Source: Prevotella sp.
GTDB taxonomy: Bacteria; Bacteroidota; Bacteroidia; Bacteroidales; Bacteroidaceae
Direction of reading: 5' to 3'
NCBI GenBank assembly: GCA_024680755.1
Contig: JAILBT010000006.1
Span: 1 to 64,000 of the forward strand
DNA length: 64,000 nt
Part shown: one piece after another, positions 50,401 to 56,169 of the stretch
Layout: each line of letters begins with the position of its first letter
Position numbering within the stretch: the first letter of the stretch is position 1
Program-made: the position numbers and the translations under genes
The notes under the pieces: generated by a model
The model's input: the letters and a program-made list of their open reading frames with translations, nothing else
What the model was told of the DNA's origin: nothing
Database searches by the model: none

Positions 50401-52710
50401 GGCGGCACCATGCTGGGCTCTGTCTATGGCGGCGGCCGCCTGGGCTCCGTGGGCTACGGCCTCTACCTGGTCGATGAGACGGTCGGCGGCGAGAAGCCCT
50501 ACGGCCAGCTGCGCCCAGACAACGTCAGCGACCGCGGCGACGAGGTGCCAAACTACAAGCGCGGCTATATCACCATCAACATCAGCGGCGGTACCATTGG
50601 CAACGACCGCGAGTACATCTACAATCCCACGGCCGAACAAAAGGCCGCCATACCCTATACCAGCTTCGACAGCCAGAACCGGCTGCTCTACACCAAGGGC
50701 GGCAACGTCTTCACCGGCTGCATGGGCCGGCTGTATGCCCTCGACGGCTCGCTGCTGCTGCAGTGGCCCAAGCTGGGCCACTGCAAGCAGACAGAGCTGA
50801 ACATCAGCGGCGGAACCATCAAGAGCAACGTCTATGGCGGTGCCGAGCTGGGAGCCGTGCAGCAGAACGCCACCGTCAACATCACCGGCGGCACGATAGG
50901 CACAAAGGTAGCCAGCAGCAGCGACCCGAGCCACTACTACTATTACGGCAGTGCCTTTGGCGGCGGCAAGGGCAGCACCGACGCCATCACCTACCCTGCC
51001 GGCACAGACGACGACCAGAAGACCGACATCAGCAAGGCAGGCTCGGTGTACGGCGATGTCGTGGTCAACCTTAACGAGGGAGTAGCCGAGACCGCCCGCG
51101 GCGGTGTGGTTCGCAAGGTGTTCGGCTGCAACGACACGAACGGCTCGCCGCGCGGCACAGCCACGGTCAACGTCTATGCCACGCAGAACGAGGCCAAGGA
51201 GACCATTGCCGACAAATACGCCACCGGCACCAGCCACTACGACATGGAGGCCGTCTATGGCGGCGGCAACTTGGCGGCCTACGAGCCTGCAGCAGCCAAC
51301 AGCGCCACCCACGTCAACATCTACGGCTGCGGCCTGAGCAGCATAGAGACCGTCTATGGCGGCGGCAACGCTGCCGCCACGCCCGCGACCAACGTTGACA
51401 TCTTTGGCACGCACGAGATTGACGAGGTGTTCGGCGGTGGCAACGGCAAGGACAACCTGCCCGACGGCCGTTCCAACCCGGGCGCCAACGTGGGCTACAA
51501 AAACTATACCGTCTATACCGATGAAGGCGGACAGCTCGTGGCCCACGATGCCGGCGATGCCGACACCAAGGCCAAGCGACTGGCCTCGGCATACGCCTAC
51601 GGCACGGGTGCGGCCAACGTGACCATCCACGGCGGCACCGTGCACCGCGTCTATGGCGGATCGAACACGAAGGGCAACGTGCGCATATCGGCCGTGACCA
51701 TGCTTGAAGACGCGAGCGGCTGTGCCTTCTCGGTCGATGAGGCATACGGCGGCGGCAAGAGTGCACCGATGGATGCCGAGGCCAAGCTACAGATGGCCTG
51801 CATACCCGGACTGAAGACGGCATACGGCGGTGCCGAGGATGCCGAGATAGATGGCGACGTGGAGCTGACCATCACCAACGGCACATACGACCGCGTCTTC
51901 GGCGGCAACAACGTGAGCGGACATATCAAGGGGAAGATAACCGTCAACATCGAGGAGACGGGCTGCAAGCCCCTGATCATAGCCCAGCTCTACGGCGGCG
52001 GCAACCAGGCGCCCTACAGCCCCACCACGCCAGCCGGCATGCAGGAAGGCATCACGCTGAACGTGCGCTCGTTCACCAGCATAGGCGAGGTGTATGGCGG
52101 CGGCTATGGCACACCGGCCGAGGTCACTGCCGACACACACGTCAACATCAACGTGAGCGAGGGCAAATATGCCGACAAGACATACGCCTATGCCGACGGC
52201 AAGACCGTCGACGACTATACCGGCAACAAGACCATCAGCTTCACCGAGTATCTGCGCCAGTACGATGCCGCAAGCAACACATGGGGCTTCCAGCTGAACG
52301 CCGACGGCAGCCGGCTGACCACCAACACCGAGGCCACCGTCTATCTGCCTCCGCTCGAGCCGGGCCACATAGGCGGTATCAACAAGGTGTTCGGCGGCGG
52401 CAACGCGGCCAGGGTCGTGGGCAACACCAACGTCAACATCGGCACCGACAGGGGCGACGACGTGTATATGCCCTATCCGCTGACCACGGGCGATGCCATT
52501 CCTGCCGACTGCTACACCCGCAGCGGCGAGGGCACAGCCGGCAGCCCCTACGTCTATACACCCGCGGCAGGCACGGTCGTGGCCGACACCGACTACTACA
52601 AGAAATTCCAGGTCAAGGGTGCCGTCATACGCGACAACGTGTATGGAGGTGGCAACAATGCCGACGTTACGGGCAACAGCAACGTCGTCATCGGCAAACG
52701 GGCTGAATAG
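41410..52710 (+). CDS. Giant exported [VI][YF]GGG-repeat protein (3766 aa)
   Basis: A signal peptide (about 1-34, ending ARAQQ) is followed almost at once by repeats that run to the last residues. By hand I count about 78 copies of [VI][YF]G[GSA]G or close variants, spaced about 25-80 residues apart. Typical frames are GSVFGGGENGHVRHDTHVNI, GNVYGGGRGVD and IYGGGSMASVG. Larger cassettes repeat too: residues about 1737-2097 resemble 2665-3017, and 1147-1424 resemble 3236-3557. The pattern of strand, glycine turn, strand (HVNISGGNIG) fits a beta-solenoid several hundred nanometres or shorter in length; that is inference. No enzymatic motif, lipobox or sorting domain is seen. It is the last gene before a 24-bp-stem hairpin. 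Confidence 0.8.
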   Translation: MTRNRFRQRYITHTYLPTLLLTAATLSIAPARAQQESTGVRVMGNVFGAGKGLDNDANAAKVHVGSTVSIASGHVYGHVYGGGEMSSVGNPEETQGEKTEENPFGYATGTARVTIDGTAQIGTDSNCMGEHATGGYVYGSGLGKAGSVYSDRTYVKNTIVTIGGTAKVRGSVFGSGENGHVRHDTRVNIQDDCEIGTELTTYTVTHTETNEQGEEVQVTETINEHEVDADGQGAIIYRGNVYGGGRGVDHTVGDGTHYSLSAGRVYGNTEVNITGGKVFHDVFGGGSLATVGTATYDDNNNITAYTAGTGKATVNISGGIVGYSLNTATWGRNCGFVYGGCRGLAARLTDDAVHMAYVHDTEVTISGTAMIKGSVFGGGANGHVQHDTHVNISGGNIGEPLTDDEAFFDAHGLAATPIFRGNVYAGGRGVDHYGDGDEDLSLTAGRVFGNASLTMTGGHVWHNIYGAGSMASVGTVERDDNNNIDFLNGTWDPNTGHITIDISGGIVGDNTLTGGTISEGITATKDHPGRNNGRVYGAGRGVSAGRSSRMAAMQYVYDTEVNISGTAYIYGAVFGGGENGHVRYDTHVNINGGVIGWPLTADECHYNADGTATNPWRGHVYGGGRGVDPMFHDYAAGHSFTAGRVYGNTNITMTGGLVRRAIYGGGLLASVGNYTMEDADQPDVNIDEDDIQDWHFDESLDENGQPKNKNGVATITISGGYIGNVNTDGTMIAGTALTGTDKPGRPGYNNGHVYGSGCGMVADALEHDEQYSQMGYVYRSVVTIDAPAEPDSVPHIRGSVFGSGENGHVWENTHVTINGGIIGADYDEALDTDQHRFLGNVYGSGRGVDHTEESTAQLTHISRSAGKVAGNTNITINGGEIWNDIYGGGSMASVGDPDENLNDGHHADGQYHTGLATVVVQGTSVVHGSVYGSGRGIASTNPDYQQAAFIKNSDVQILGSAHIYNNVYGGGNAGHVRKNTKVTIGAATGEQQPTIDGSVYGGGAGSTVSASAGAVNHNVEVNILGGTIEKNVYGGGAVANSNLHDQDNTATDNADCKEQCTTTVNLLGGLIKGDAYGGGEGVWNTANGDAVVFGDISVVLDGTRFNITRQDTDEDSTEAQTDSDGNPVLDDDSQPVMKKVQVVKSGRVFGANNLNGSPRGNVTVTVERTEEGNTPRTAADTDDSSRASRSADVPHTYEVAAVYGGGNLASFTTAGRTASVVINNCDVSIREVYGGGNAADVPATSVTVNGAWEIETVFGGGNGNDKYTTDGGTTWALNPGANVGGNATTLLNGGYIHEGYGGSNKKGTITGEVSITAGSNASCPLEVGKIVGAGKSADIEGDVILVMGCMPETKIPVVFAGANNANVYGDVELTVTSGNFGQVFAGNNEGGHIYGHIKLNVEETSCIPLNIDELYACGNLAAYSAYGYDATDGHPLTQAEYDALNTAYATALAAWNELTPEQQAAGTAPVAPRRYADPEVNVISCTSIGQVYGGGYGATAVVYANPTVNINMLPGDHAASIDRDGDGADGNAHALGTIGEVYGGGNAADLYGNTTVNIGTAQTVTLHSRKDDHDNYTETTETVEGARIVGRVFGGGNLAAVHGNTEVNICAVRQTVGDEELIQGVDYTDTDAEGVSINVVTSEEETTGMVFGGGNQADVTGNTAVNMAGGFVYNRIYGGGNIGSIGTITSRTAPESSHTHTGDEACVGGKPDTFATGTGTCTVNVLGGQVGPTGLVMPQDYGYVFGASRGMVENPAVDPDIDFRTYVSDTHVTIGGTAFITGGVYGGSENGRVRHDTHVVIAGGQVGCGKNATEPYDESVFSSNLPPRKAGGGEDEYDDLECASWPYGKVVTKAGKEVTLYLPYDPEATAGDDSDDADPSGSDGHTFYGNVFGGGSGFFPYELKDANGAVTGHEWLESAGLVEGDTYVNITGGHILTSVYGGNELTDVTGTCHVTMTGGTLGVPRTLGQIAAHPVTCYLFGAGKGDQRVHFNQRTNVGTVEVEVSGTARIFGSVFGGGEDGHVLGNTRVTIGNPNNENSPYIGNWGTSYVDGNIFGGGRGFGGDALTAGVVSGNVHIDIRGGHMLGSIYGGGRLGSVGTYLVPPADGRYGTFIPEGKEQNLHGDDVNAPGTTHGHITIAISGGTIGNDHEYLLPKAGDLTPAKAVSTWTEADWTAWKQRKNIPNTLFGTDGRLAHTKGGNVFAGAMGRLYNLDGKSALDHWPDMARARSTQLTVIGGTIKSCVYGGAELGTVGEVVSHTDGETVTQELVGGTDITITGGTIGTVIEDENSVPQYTFGSVFGGGYGSTIEKLMTNNGTVETSPKFTAGLLHAGTTVSLQGGIVRASVYGGGEVASVEGSSSVTVGGTAEVGHDRWVSGDVVRYFGGATMGNVYGGGSGHRNIVRCGKIFRNATVNITGGKIYHNVYGGGAFGTVGDFSYDTRIDPEYGTPKVYGVTGLNTVDTGTATVNITGGIIGTDGNENGIVFGSSRGEVDGNAERDDYGAYTYDTHVTIGTRDDETAGPVVRGSVYGSGENGHTFNNTVVNIHSGIVGIDDDAGDADVTTRGNVYGGGCGTDTYTADGKKLYNPEAGIVRGNATVNVTGGRVVRTVYGGGAMGSVGTFNKANAEYHEAHPDVAVGTPYECTSGGLCTVNISGGRIGPNVMQMPNSYGHVFGAGRGQMHDPAEYVNLETSGFVNATEVTISGTAFVKGSVYGGSESGHVLGDTWVKIQGGQVGCGSNTTEPYDETLWTADADPSLFAECVSWPYEPPYAPYDKFALADGNYPAGAAHENADHGSRTATDGHTFYGNVFGGGSGSTPYAPGAWLPSAGWVKGNTRVDVCGGHVLTSVYGGCEMSNVGTGISGDGGKATVRMSGGTIGVPRTLEQIIAHPVTCYLFGSGKGDQRIFFNKETNVKDVDVEISGGIIYGSVFGGGEDGHVLRDVNMTIKAPDDPEKPAPHIGTLGTSYVDGNVFGGGRGFSGEALTAGNVGGCVTLNIAGGTMLGSVYGGGRLGSVGYGLYLVDETVGGEKPYGQLRPDNVSDRGDEVPNYKRGYITINISGGTIGNDREYIYNPTAEQKAAIPYTSFDSQNRLLYTKGGNVFTGCMGRLYALDGSLLLQWPKLGHCKQTELNISGGTIKSNVYGGAELGAVQQNATVNITGGTIGTKVASSSDPSHYYYYGSAFGGGKGSTDAITYPAGTDDDQKTDISKAGSVYGDVVVNLNEGVAETARGGVVRKVFGCNDTNGSPRGTATVNVYATQNEAKETIADKYATGTSHYDMEAVYGGGNLAAYEPAAANSATHVNIYGCGLSSIETVYGGGNAAATPATNVDIFGTHEIDEVFGGGNGKDNLPDGRSNPGANVGYKNYTVYTDEGGQLVAHDAGDADTKAKRLASAYAYGTGAANVTIHGGTVHRVYGGSNTKGNVRISAVTMLEDASGCAFSVDEAYGGGKSAPMDAEAKLQMACIPGLKTAYGGAEDAEIDGDVELTITNGTYDRVFGGNNVSGHIKGKITVNIEETGCKPLIIAQLYGGGNQAPYSPTTPAGMQEGITLNVRSFTSIGEVYGGGYGTPAEVTADTHVNINVSEGKYADKTYAYADGKTVDDYTGNKTISFTEYLRQYDAASNTWGFQLNADGSRLTTNTEATVYLPPLEPGHIGGINKVFGGGNAARVVGNTNVNIGTDRGDDVYMPYPLTTGDAIPADCYTRSGEGTAGSPYVYTPAAGTVVADTDYYKKFQVKGAVIRDNVYGGGNNADVTGNSNVVIGKRAE

Positions 52711-52772
52711 CACACGGCCGACACAGACATCCCTCCGACTTTTAGGCACATTTTTTAACAACGAATTAAAAC

Positions 52773-52828
52773 GAATTACACGAATCAAGGTGAATGACAC
52801 GAATTACACAAATCAAGGTGAATGACAC
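52773..52828. repeat. 28-bp direct repeat, two copies
   Basis: gaattacac[g/a]aatcaaggtg-type units lie head to tail at 52773-52800 and 52801-52828 with one difference, followed by a degraded third piece. They fill much of the 264-bp gap after the 3766-aa gene. Confidence 0.9.
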
Positions 52829-52889
52829 GAATTAAAACGACTGACACGAATGAAAACCTAAATGCAAACTTTCTTTAGTGTCAGTTCCT

Positions 52890-52945
52890 AAGACACGGAA
52901 AAGCACGGATATGTTGTCATATCCGTGCTTTTCCGTGTCTTTGTA
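52890..52945 (+). terminator. Strong terminator-like palindrome ending the giant locus
   Basis: A perfect 24-bp stem (aagacacggaaaagcacgga... with its exact reverse complement) and a ttgt loop, followed on the plus strand by tgtatgt. It lies between convergent genes (stops at 52710 and 52975) and may act in both directions, though neither side has a long T-run. Confidence 0.7.
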
Positions 52946-52974
52946 TGTAATGTCGCGCCGGCGGCGGTCTGGGC

Positions 52975-54264
52975 TCAGAGGTCCAGCCGGGCACCGATGT
53001 TCAGGTCGAGGAAACCGTTGCTGCCGGTATGTACGTCCATGCCGGTGGCACCGGCGGCCCCCTCGCTCGTGGTGAACTGATAGTCCAGGTCGGCATAGAG
53101 GCTCCAGCGATGGTTCAGCCTGTAGGTGTTCTCCACACCAAGGCCCACGATGGGCGAGCCCGAGTTGGTGGCCCTGTTGCTGACGATGCCGGCGCGGGGA
53201 TAGACGTTGATCTCCCAGCGGCGCTCGTCGTTCAGTCCGGCAAAGAGGTTGTTCAGCTGAAGCATCACGTCGCCGCAGAGCACGACAAAGCCCCCACCCT
53301 CATAGTTCTTGTTGCCCGGTCCGAGCGGCGGCACCCATTCCACGCCGGTGTTCTTCAGCAGGCCATTGTCCCAGCTGGCCTTCAGGCGCAGGGCCAGCTC
53401 TGGTGTGAACCACTTGCCGCCAGCCACGTCTATGCCGAAGGTGGTGCCCTTGGGGAAGGTGTTCATGAAGTTGCTGCCGTAGGGGTTCTGCATTGTCATG
53501 TCCACGCCAAACTGCACAAACCAGCCGCTCTTCTGCCAGCCGCCGTCATGCCCGGCCGCCTTGAAGCCGCGCTGCCCCAGGTCAAGCTGTGCTCCGACGT
53601 TCAGGTCGAAATATCCGTTGCTGTGGTAGTTGGTGCCGGTGGAGGCCCCGCTCTCGCGTCCCACATGCCCGCTGGCCACCATGTTGTAGGCCGCATCGAC
53701 ATAGAGGCTCCAACGTTGTCCTATACGGAAGGTGTTGGTCAGGCCAAGGCCAAGCAGGGGACTGCCCTTGCGCGACCCAAAGTTCCACTCGGCGCCGGCC
53801 CGCGGGTAGAGCGCCAGGGTCCAGAGGCGGTCTCTGTCATAGTCGCAGAACAGCCCATGAACGCTGAACATTATGTCACCGAAGAAGGCCATGTAGCCTC
53901 CGCGGTCCATGTTCACTCCCGGCTCATAGAACGGTGCCAGCCAATTAGCTTGGTCGTTCTCGAAGAGGCGGATGCCGTTCTCCCAGTTCAGCCGGCCGCG
54001 TATGCCCAGCACGGGAGTGAACCATTTGCCCACGGCCACGTCCACGCCGAAGGTCTTGCCATTTGGGAACACGTCGGCAAAGTCGTAGCCGTAGGGTTTC
54101 TGCAGACTCATGTCCAGTCCGAACTGCACGAACCAGTTCTCCGTCCAGAAGCGTTTCCATTCCGACGGCTGGCTGCCAGCGCCGGGCGTGGTCTCCTGTG
54201 TCTGTGCCACTGCCGTTGTCGCGGTGAGAGCTGCGGCGAGCAGCGATGTCAATAGCTTTCCCAT
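52975..54264 (-). CDS. Outer-membrane beta-barrel protein with duplicated domain
   Basis: 429 aa with a signal peptide (about 1-20, ending TAVAQ). Two copies of one beta-rich domain follow: about 35-235 (WFVQFGLDMSLQKPYGYDF to FDLNVGAQLDL) and about 245-429 (WFVQFGVDMTMQNPYGSNF to LDLNIGARLDL). Alternating polar/aromatic strands and the ending suggest each copy is a small OmpA/OmpX-like 8-strand barrel, or that both halves join into a 16-strand one. No OmpA peptidoglycan-binding domain is present. It lies downstream of rplT on the same strand, separated by a hairpin; no clear promoter was seen in the 147-bp gap. Function unknown. Confidence 0.8.
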   Translation of the reverse strand: MGKLLTSLLAAALTATTAVAQTQETTPGAGSQPSEWKRFWTENWFVQFGLDMSLQKPYGYDFADVFPNGKTFGVDVAVGKWFTPVLGIRGRLNWENGIRLFENDQANWLAPFYEPGVNMDRGGYMAFFGDIMFSVHGLFCDYDRDRLWTLALYPRAGAEWNFGSRKGSPLLGLGLTNTFRIGQRWSLYVDAAYNMVASGHVGRESGASTGTNYHSNGYFDLNVGAQLDLGQRGFKAAGHDGGWQKSGWFVQFGVDMTMQNPYGSNFMNTFPKGTTFGIDVAGGKWFTPELALRLKASWDNGLLKNTGVEWVPPLGPGNKNYEGGGFVVLCGDVMLQLNNLFAGLNDERRWEINVYPRAGIVSNRATNSGSPIVGLGVENTYRLNHRWSLYADLDYQFTTSEGAAGATGMDVHTGSNGFLDLNIGARLDL

Positions 54265-54318
54265 GTATGTATAGTGTTTTGAAGATTGTTGTCGGTTCGT
54301 AGTGTGTGTAACTATGAT

Positions 54319-54359
54319 ACAGCGGAGCGCCTGTCATGAAATGGCAGATGCTCCGCTGT
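54319..54359 (-). terminator. Hairpin downstream of rplT, probable terminator
   Basis: Arms acagcggagc and gctccgctgt enclose a second pairable segment (ctgtcat / atggcag, one G-U), forming a 41-nt hairpin about 50 bp after the rplT stop. No T-run follows on the minus strand, so efficiency is uncertain. It could instead be a leader element of the barrel gene. Confidence 0.5.
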
Positions 54360-54411
54360 CTCTGTGTTGTATATATAAACAGTCTTGCTTTTTCTTGCAG
54401 ACCCTCTATGC

Positions 54412-54756
54412 TCACTTCACCTTTGCGACGATGGCTTTGAAGGCCTCGGGATTGTTCATGGCCAGGTCGGCCAGCACCTTGCGGTTAATCTCGATGCCGG
54501 CCTTCGTCAGGGCACCCATCAGCTGCGAGTAGCTGACACCCTCCATGCGGGCAGCGGCATTGATACGCTGTATCCACAGTGCACGGAAGCTGCGCTTCTT
54601 GTTGCGGCGGTCGCGGTAAGCGTAGGTGAGACCCTTCTCCCAGGTGTTCTTGGCAACGGTCCACACATTCTTGCGGGCTCCGAAATAGCCGCGGGTGAGC
54701 TTCAATATGCGCTTGCGCTTGGCACGCGAAGCGACGTGGTTTACTGATCTTGGCAT
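54412..54756 (-). CDS. rplT: 50S ribosomal protein L20
   Basis: 114 aa, Lys/Arg-rich, with the family N-terminus [19 protein letters not shown] and the conserved [26 protein letters not shown]20 binds 23S rRNA early in large-subunit assembly. It is the third gene of the classical infC-rpmI-rplT set, 60 bp after rpmI. In E. coli L20 also represses this operon; no equivalent pseudoknot was recognised here. Confidence 0.98.
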   Translation of the reverse strand: MPRSVNHVASRAKRKRILKLTRGYFGARKNVWTVAKNTWEKGLTYAYRDRRNKKRSFRALWIQRINAAARMEGVSYSQLMGALTKAGIEINRKVLADLAMNNPEAFKAIVAKVK

Positions 54757-54816
54757 ATCTTTATGTTCGTATTTTTCTGTTTAACAATGTTTTCTCTGTT
54801 CTCTCGCCGGCTCTGC

Positions 54817-55014
54817 TTATCTCAGGCAGAGCAGGTCGCGCACCTGCTTCATGTTTGTAGTGTCCACAAGGGTCTGGTGCACCAGGTTGCGCTTTTGCTT
54901 CTTGGTCTTCTTTGTCAGGATGTGACTGTGGTAAGCGTGATGACGCTTGATCTTACCCGTTCCGGTGAAGGTGAAACGCTTCTTCGCTCCGGAGTTTGTC
55001 TTTACTTTAGGCAT
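54817..55014 (-). CDS. rpmI: 50S ribosomal protein L35
   Basis: 65 aa with the typical start [14 protein letters not shown] and basic core [27 protein letters not shown] small large-subunit protein, the middle gene of infC-rpmI-rplT. It is separated from infC by 226 bp, unusually wide for this operon, and that spacer holds a 16-bp repeat array. Confidence 0.97.
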   Translation of the reverse strand: MPKVKTNSGAKKRFTFTGTGKIKRHHAYHSHILTKKTKKQKRNLVHQTLVDTTNMKQVRDLLCLR

Positions 55015-55169
55015 TTTGTTTAATTAGTTTAAATTTGTAATGATATTAACGGCGGTGTAGAGCATTTAAACTGGCTCTTGCACCTGATGATTATTCTCTT
55101 GGTTATTGCTTTCTCTGAGTCTCAGACATCTTGACACAGCAGAATCCATCTAAGCAGCTACAGATATAT

Positions 55170-55225
55170 CCATCTGTCTAAATGTCCATCTGTCTAAATG
55201 TCTAAATGTCCATCTGTCTAAATGT
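55170..55225. repeat. 16-bp repeats (ccatctgtctaaatgt) between infC and rpmI
   Basis: Full copies lie at 55170-55185, 55186-55201 and 55210-55225 with a half unit (ctaaatgt) at 55202-55209. Nothing else recognisable lies in the 55015-55240 gap, and no promoter for rpmI-rplT was found there. Confidence 0.92.
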
Positions 55226-55240
55226 CCGGCTGTCCAGCAC

Positions 55241-55945
55241 TCAGTTGTTCTTCAGCTTCTCAAGGGCCTCAGCCGATATTTTGGCGTTGGCAAGCAGTCC
55301 GCCTCCGGCGGGCATCTCGGTGTCTATCTCCTTCTCGGCCTCGCGTTGTGTCTGCCCCTCCTCGGCCTCGCGTCGCTCGCGGTCCAGGGCCTGCTGGCTC
55401 TTCTTGGCCGCACCACTCTTCTTGGGCGCTATGTAGAGGAACATCTTCTTACCCTCCAGGCTGGGCATCTTCTCCACCTTGCCCCACTCTTCCAGATCGT
55501 TGGCAAAGCGCAGCAGCAACACCTCGCCCTGCTCCTTGAACAGTATGCTTCGTCCGCGGAAGAAGACGTATGCCCTCACCTTGTTACCGTCGGAGAGGAA
55601 CTCCTGCGCGTGCTTCAACTTGAACTGATAGTCGTGTTCGTCTGTCTGCGGCCCGAAGCGAATCTCTTTCACCTCCTGTTTCACCTGCTTGGCTTTCAGC
55701 TCCTTGGCCCGCTTCTTCTGCTGGTAGAGGAACTTGCTGTAGTCGATGAGCCGACACACCGGCGGTTGCGCGTTGGGCGAAATCTCCACAAGGTCAACGC
55801 CCTGGGCGCGCGCCATGTCAAGCGCCTGTCGTGTGGGCATGACGGTGCTGCCCGTGTCGCTCACGATGCGCACGTCGCGCACGCGTATCTGCTCATTGAT
55901 GCGATACTGCTGTTGCTGCTGATTTTTTCTTTGGTCGTTCTTCAT
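55241..55945 (-). CDS. infC: Translation initiation factor IF-3
   Basis: 234 aa. The N-domain begins [17 protein letters not shown] and continues with [23 protein letters not shown]; the C-domain contains [23 protein letters not shown]-3 binds the 30S subunit and checks start-codon/initiator tRNA pairing. Compared with the usual 170-180 aa, it carries a C-terminal extension of about 55 residues, rich in Lys/Glu/Ala then Gly, as seen in other Bacteroidetes. It starts with ATG, not the rare AUU used in E. coli. A well-formed promoter lies at 56018-56048. Confidence 0.96.
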   Translation of the reverse strand: MKNDQRKNQQQQQYRINEQIRVRDVRIVSDTGSTVMPTRQALDMARAQGVDLVEISPNAQPPVCRLIDYSKFLYQQKKRAKELKAKQVKQEVKEIRFGPQTDEHDYQFKLKHAQEFLSDGNKVRAYVFFRGRSILFKEQGEVLLLRFANDLEEWGKVEKMPSLEGKKMFLYIAPKKSGAAKKSQQALDRERREAEEGQTQREAEKEIDTEMPAGGGLLANAKISAEALEKLKNN

Positions 55946-56017
55946 CGACTGCTGTTAGAGGTTCGGTATATCTCGGTTTGGCACAAACGAACGTGCCTTT
56001 CCGACGAAAATCGGCTG

Positions 56018-56048
56018 CAAAGGTAGTGTAATTCCCTGAAACTGCAAA
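56018..56048 (-). promoter_or_regulatory. Promoter of infC-rpmI-rplT
   Basis: On the minus strand there is TTTG (plus caaa, 56045-56048), a 19-bp spacer and TACCTTTG (plus caaaggta, 56018-56025), matching the Bacteroidetes consensus. The predicted leader is about 65 nt before the infC ATG at 55945. The rest of the 55946-56169 gap is AT-rich without other features. Confidence 0.82.
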
Positions 56049-56169
56049 ACTTTAGTCAAATATTTTTTTTGCAATCCGTACTTTTTTTCTGTTTCGTTGT
56101 CGTGCCTATGCATTAAGCGGGTGAGTAAGGCTGTGTGCGCGGCAGTTTTCCTCTCTTGTTGTGGCAGGC

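Noticed and set aside
46459-51645. 1728-aa minus-strand ORF
   Set aside because: Lies wholly antisense to the 3766-aa repeat gene, has no recognisable domain and arises from the repetitive GGC-rich codons.
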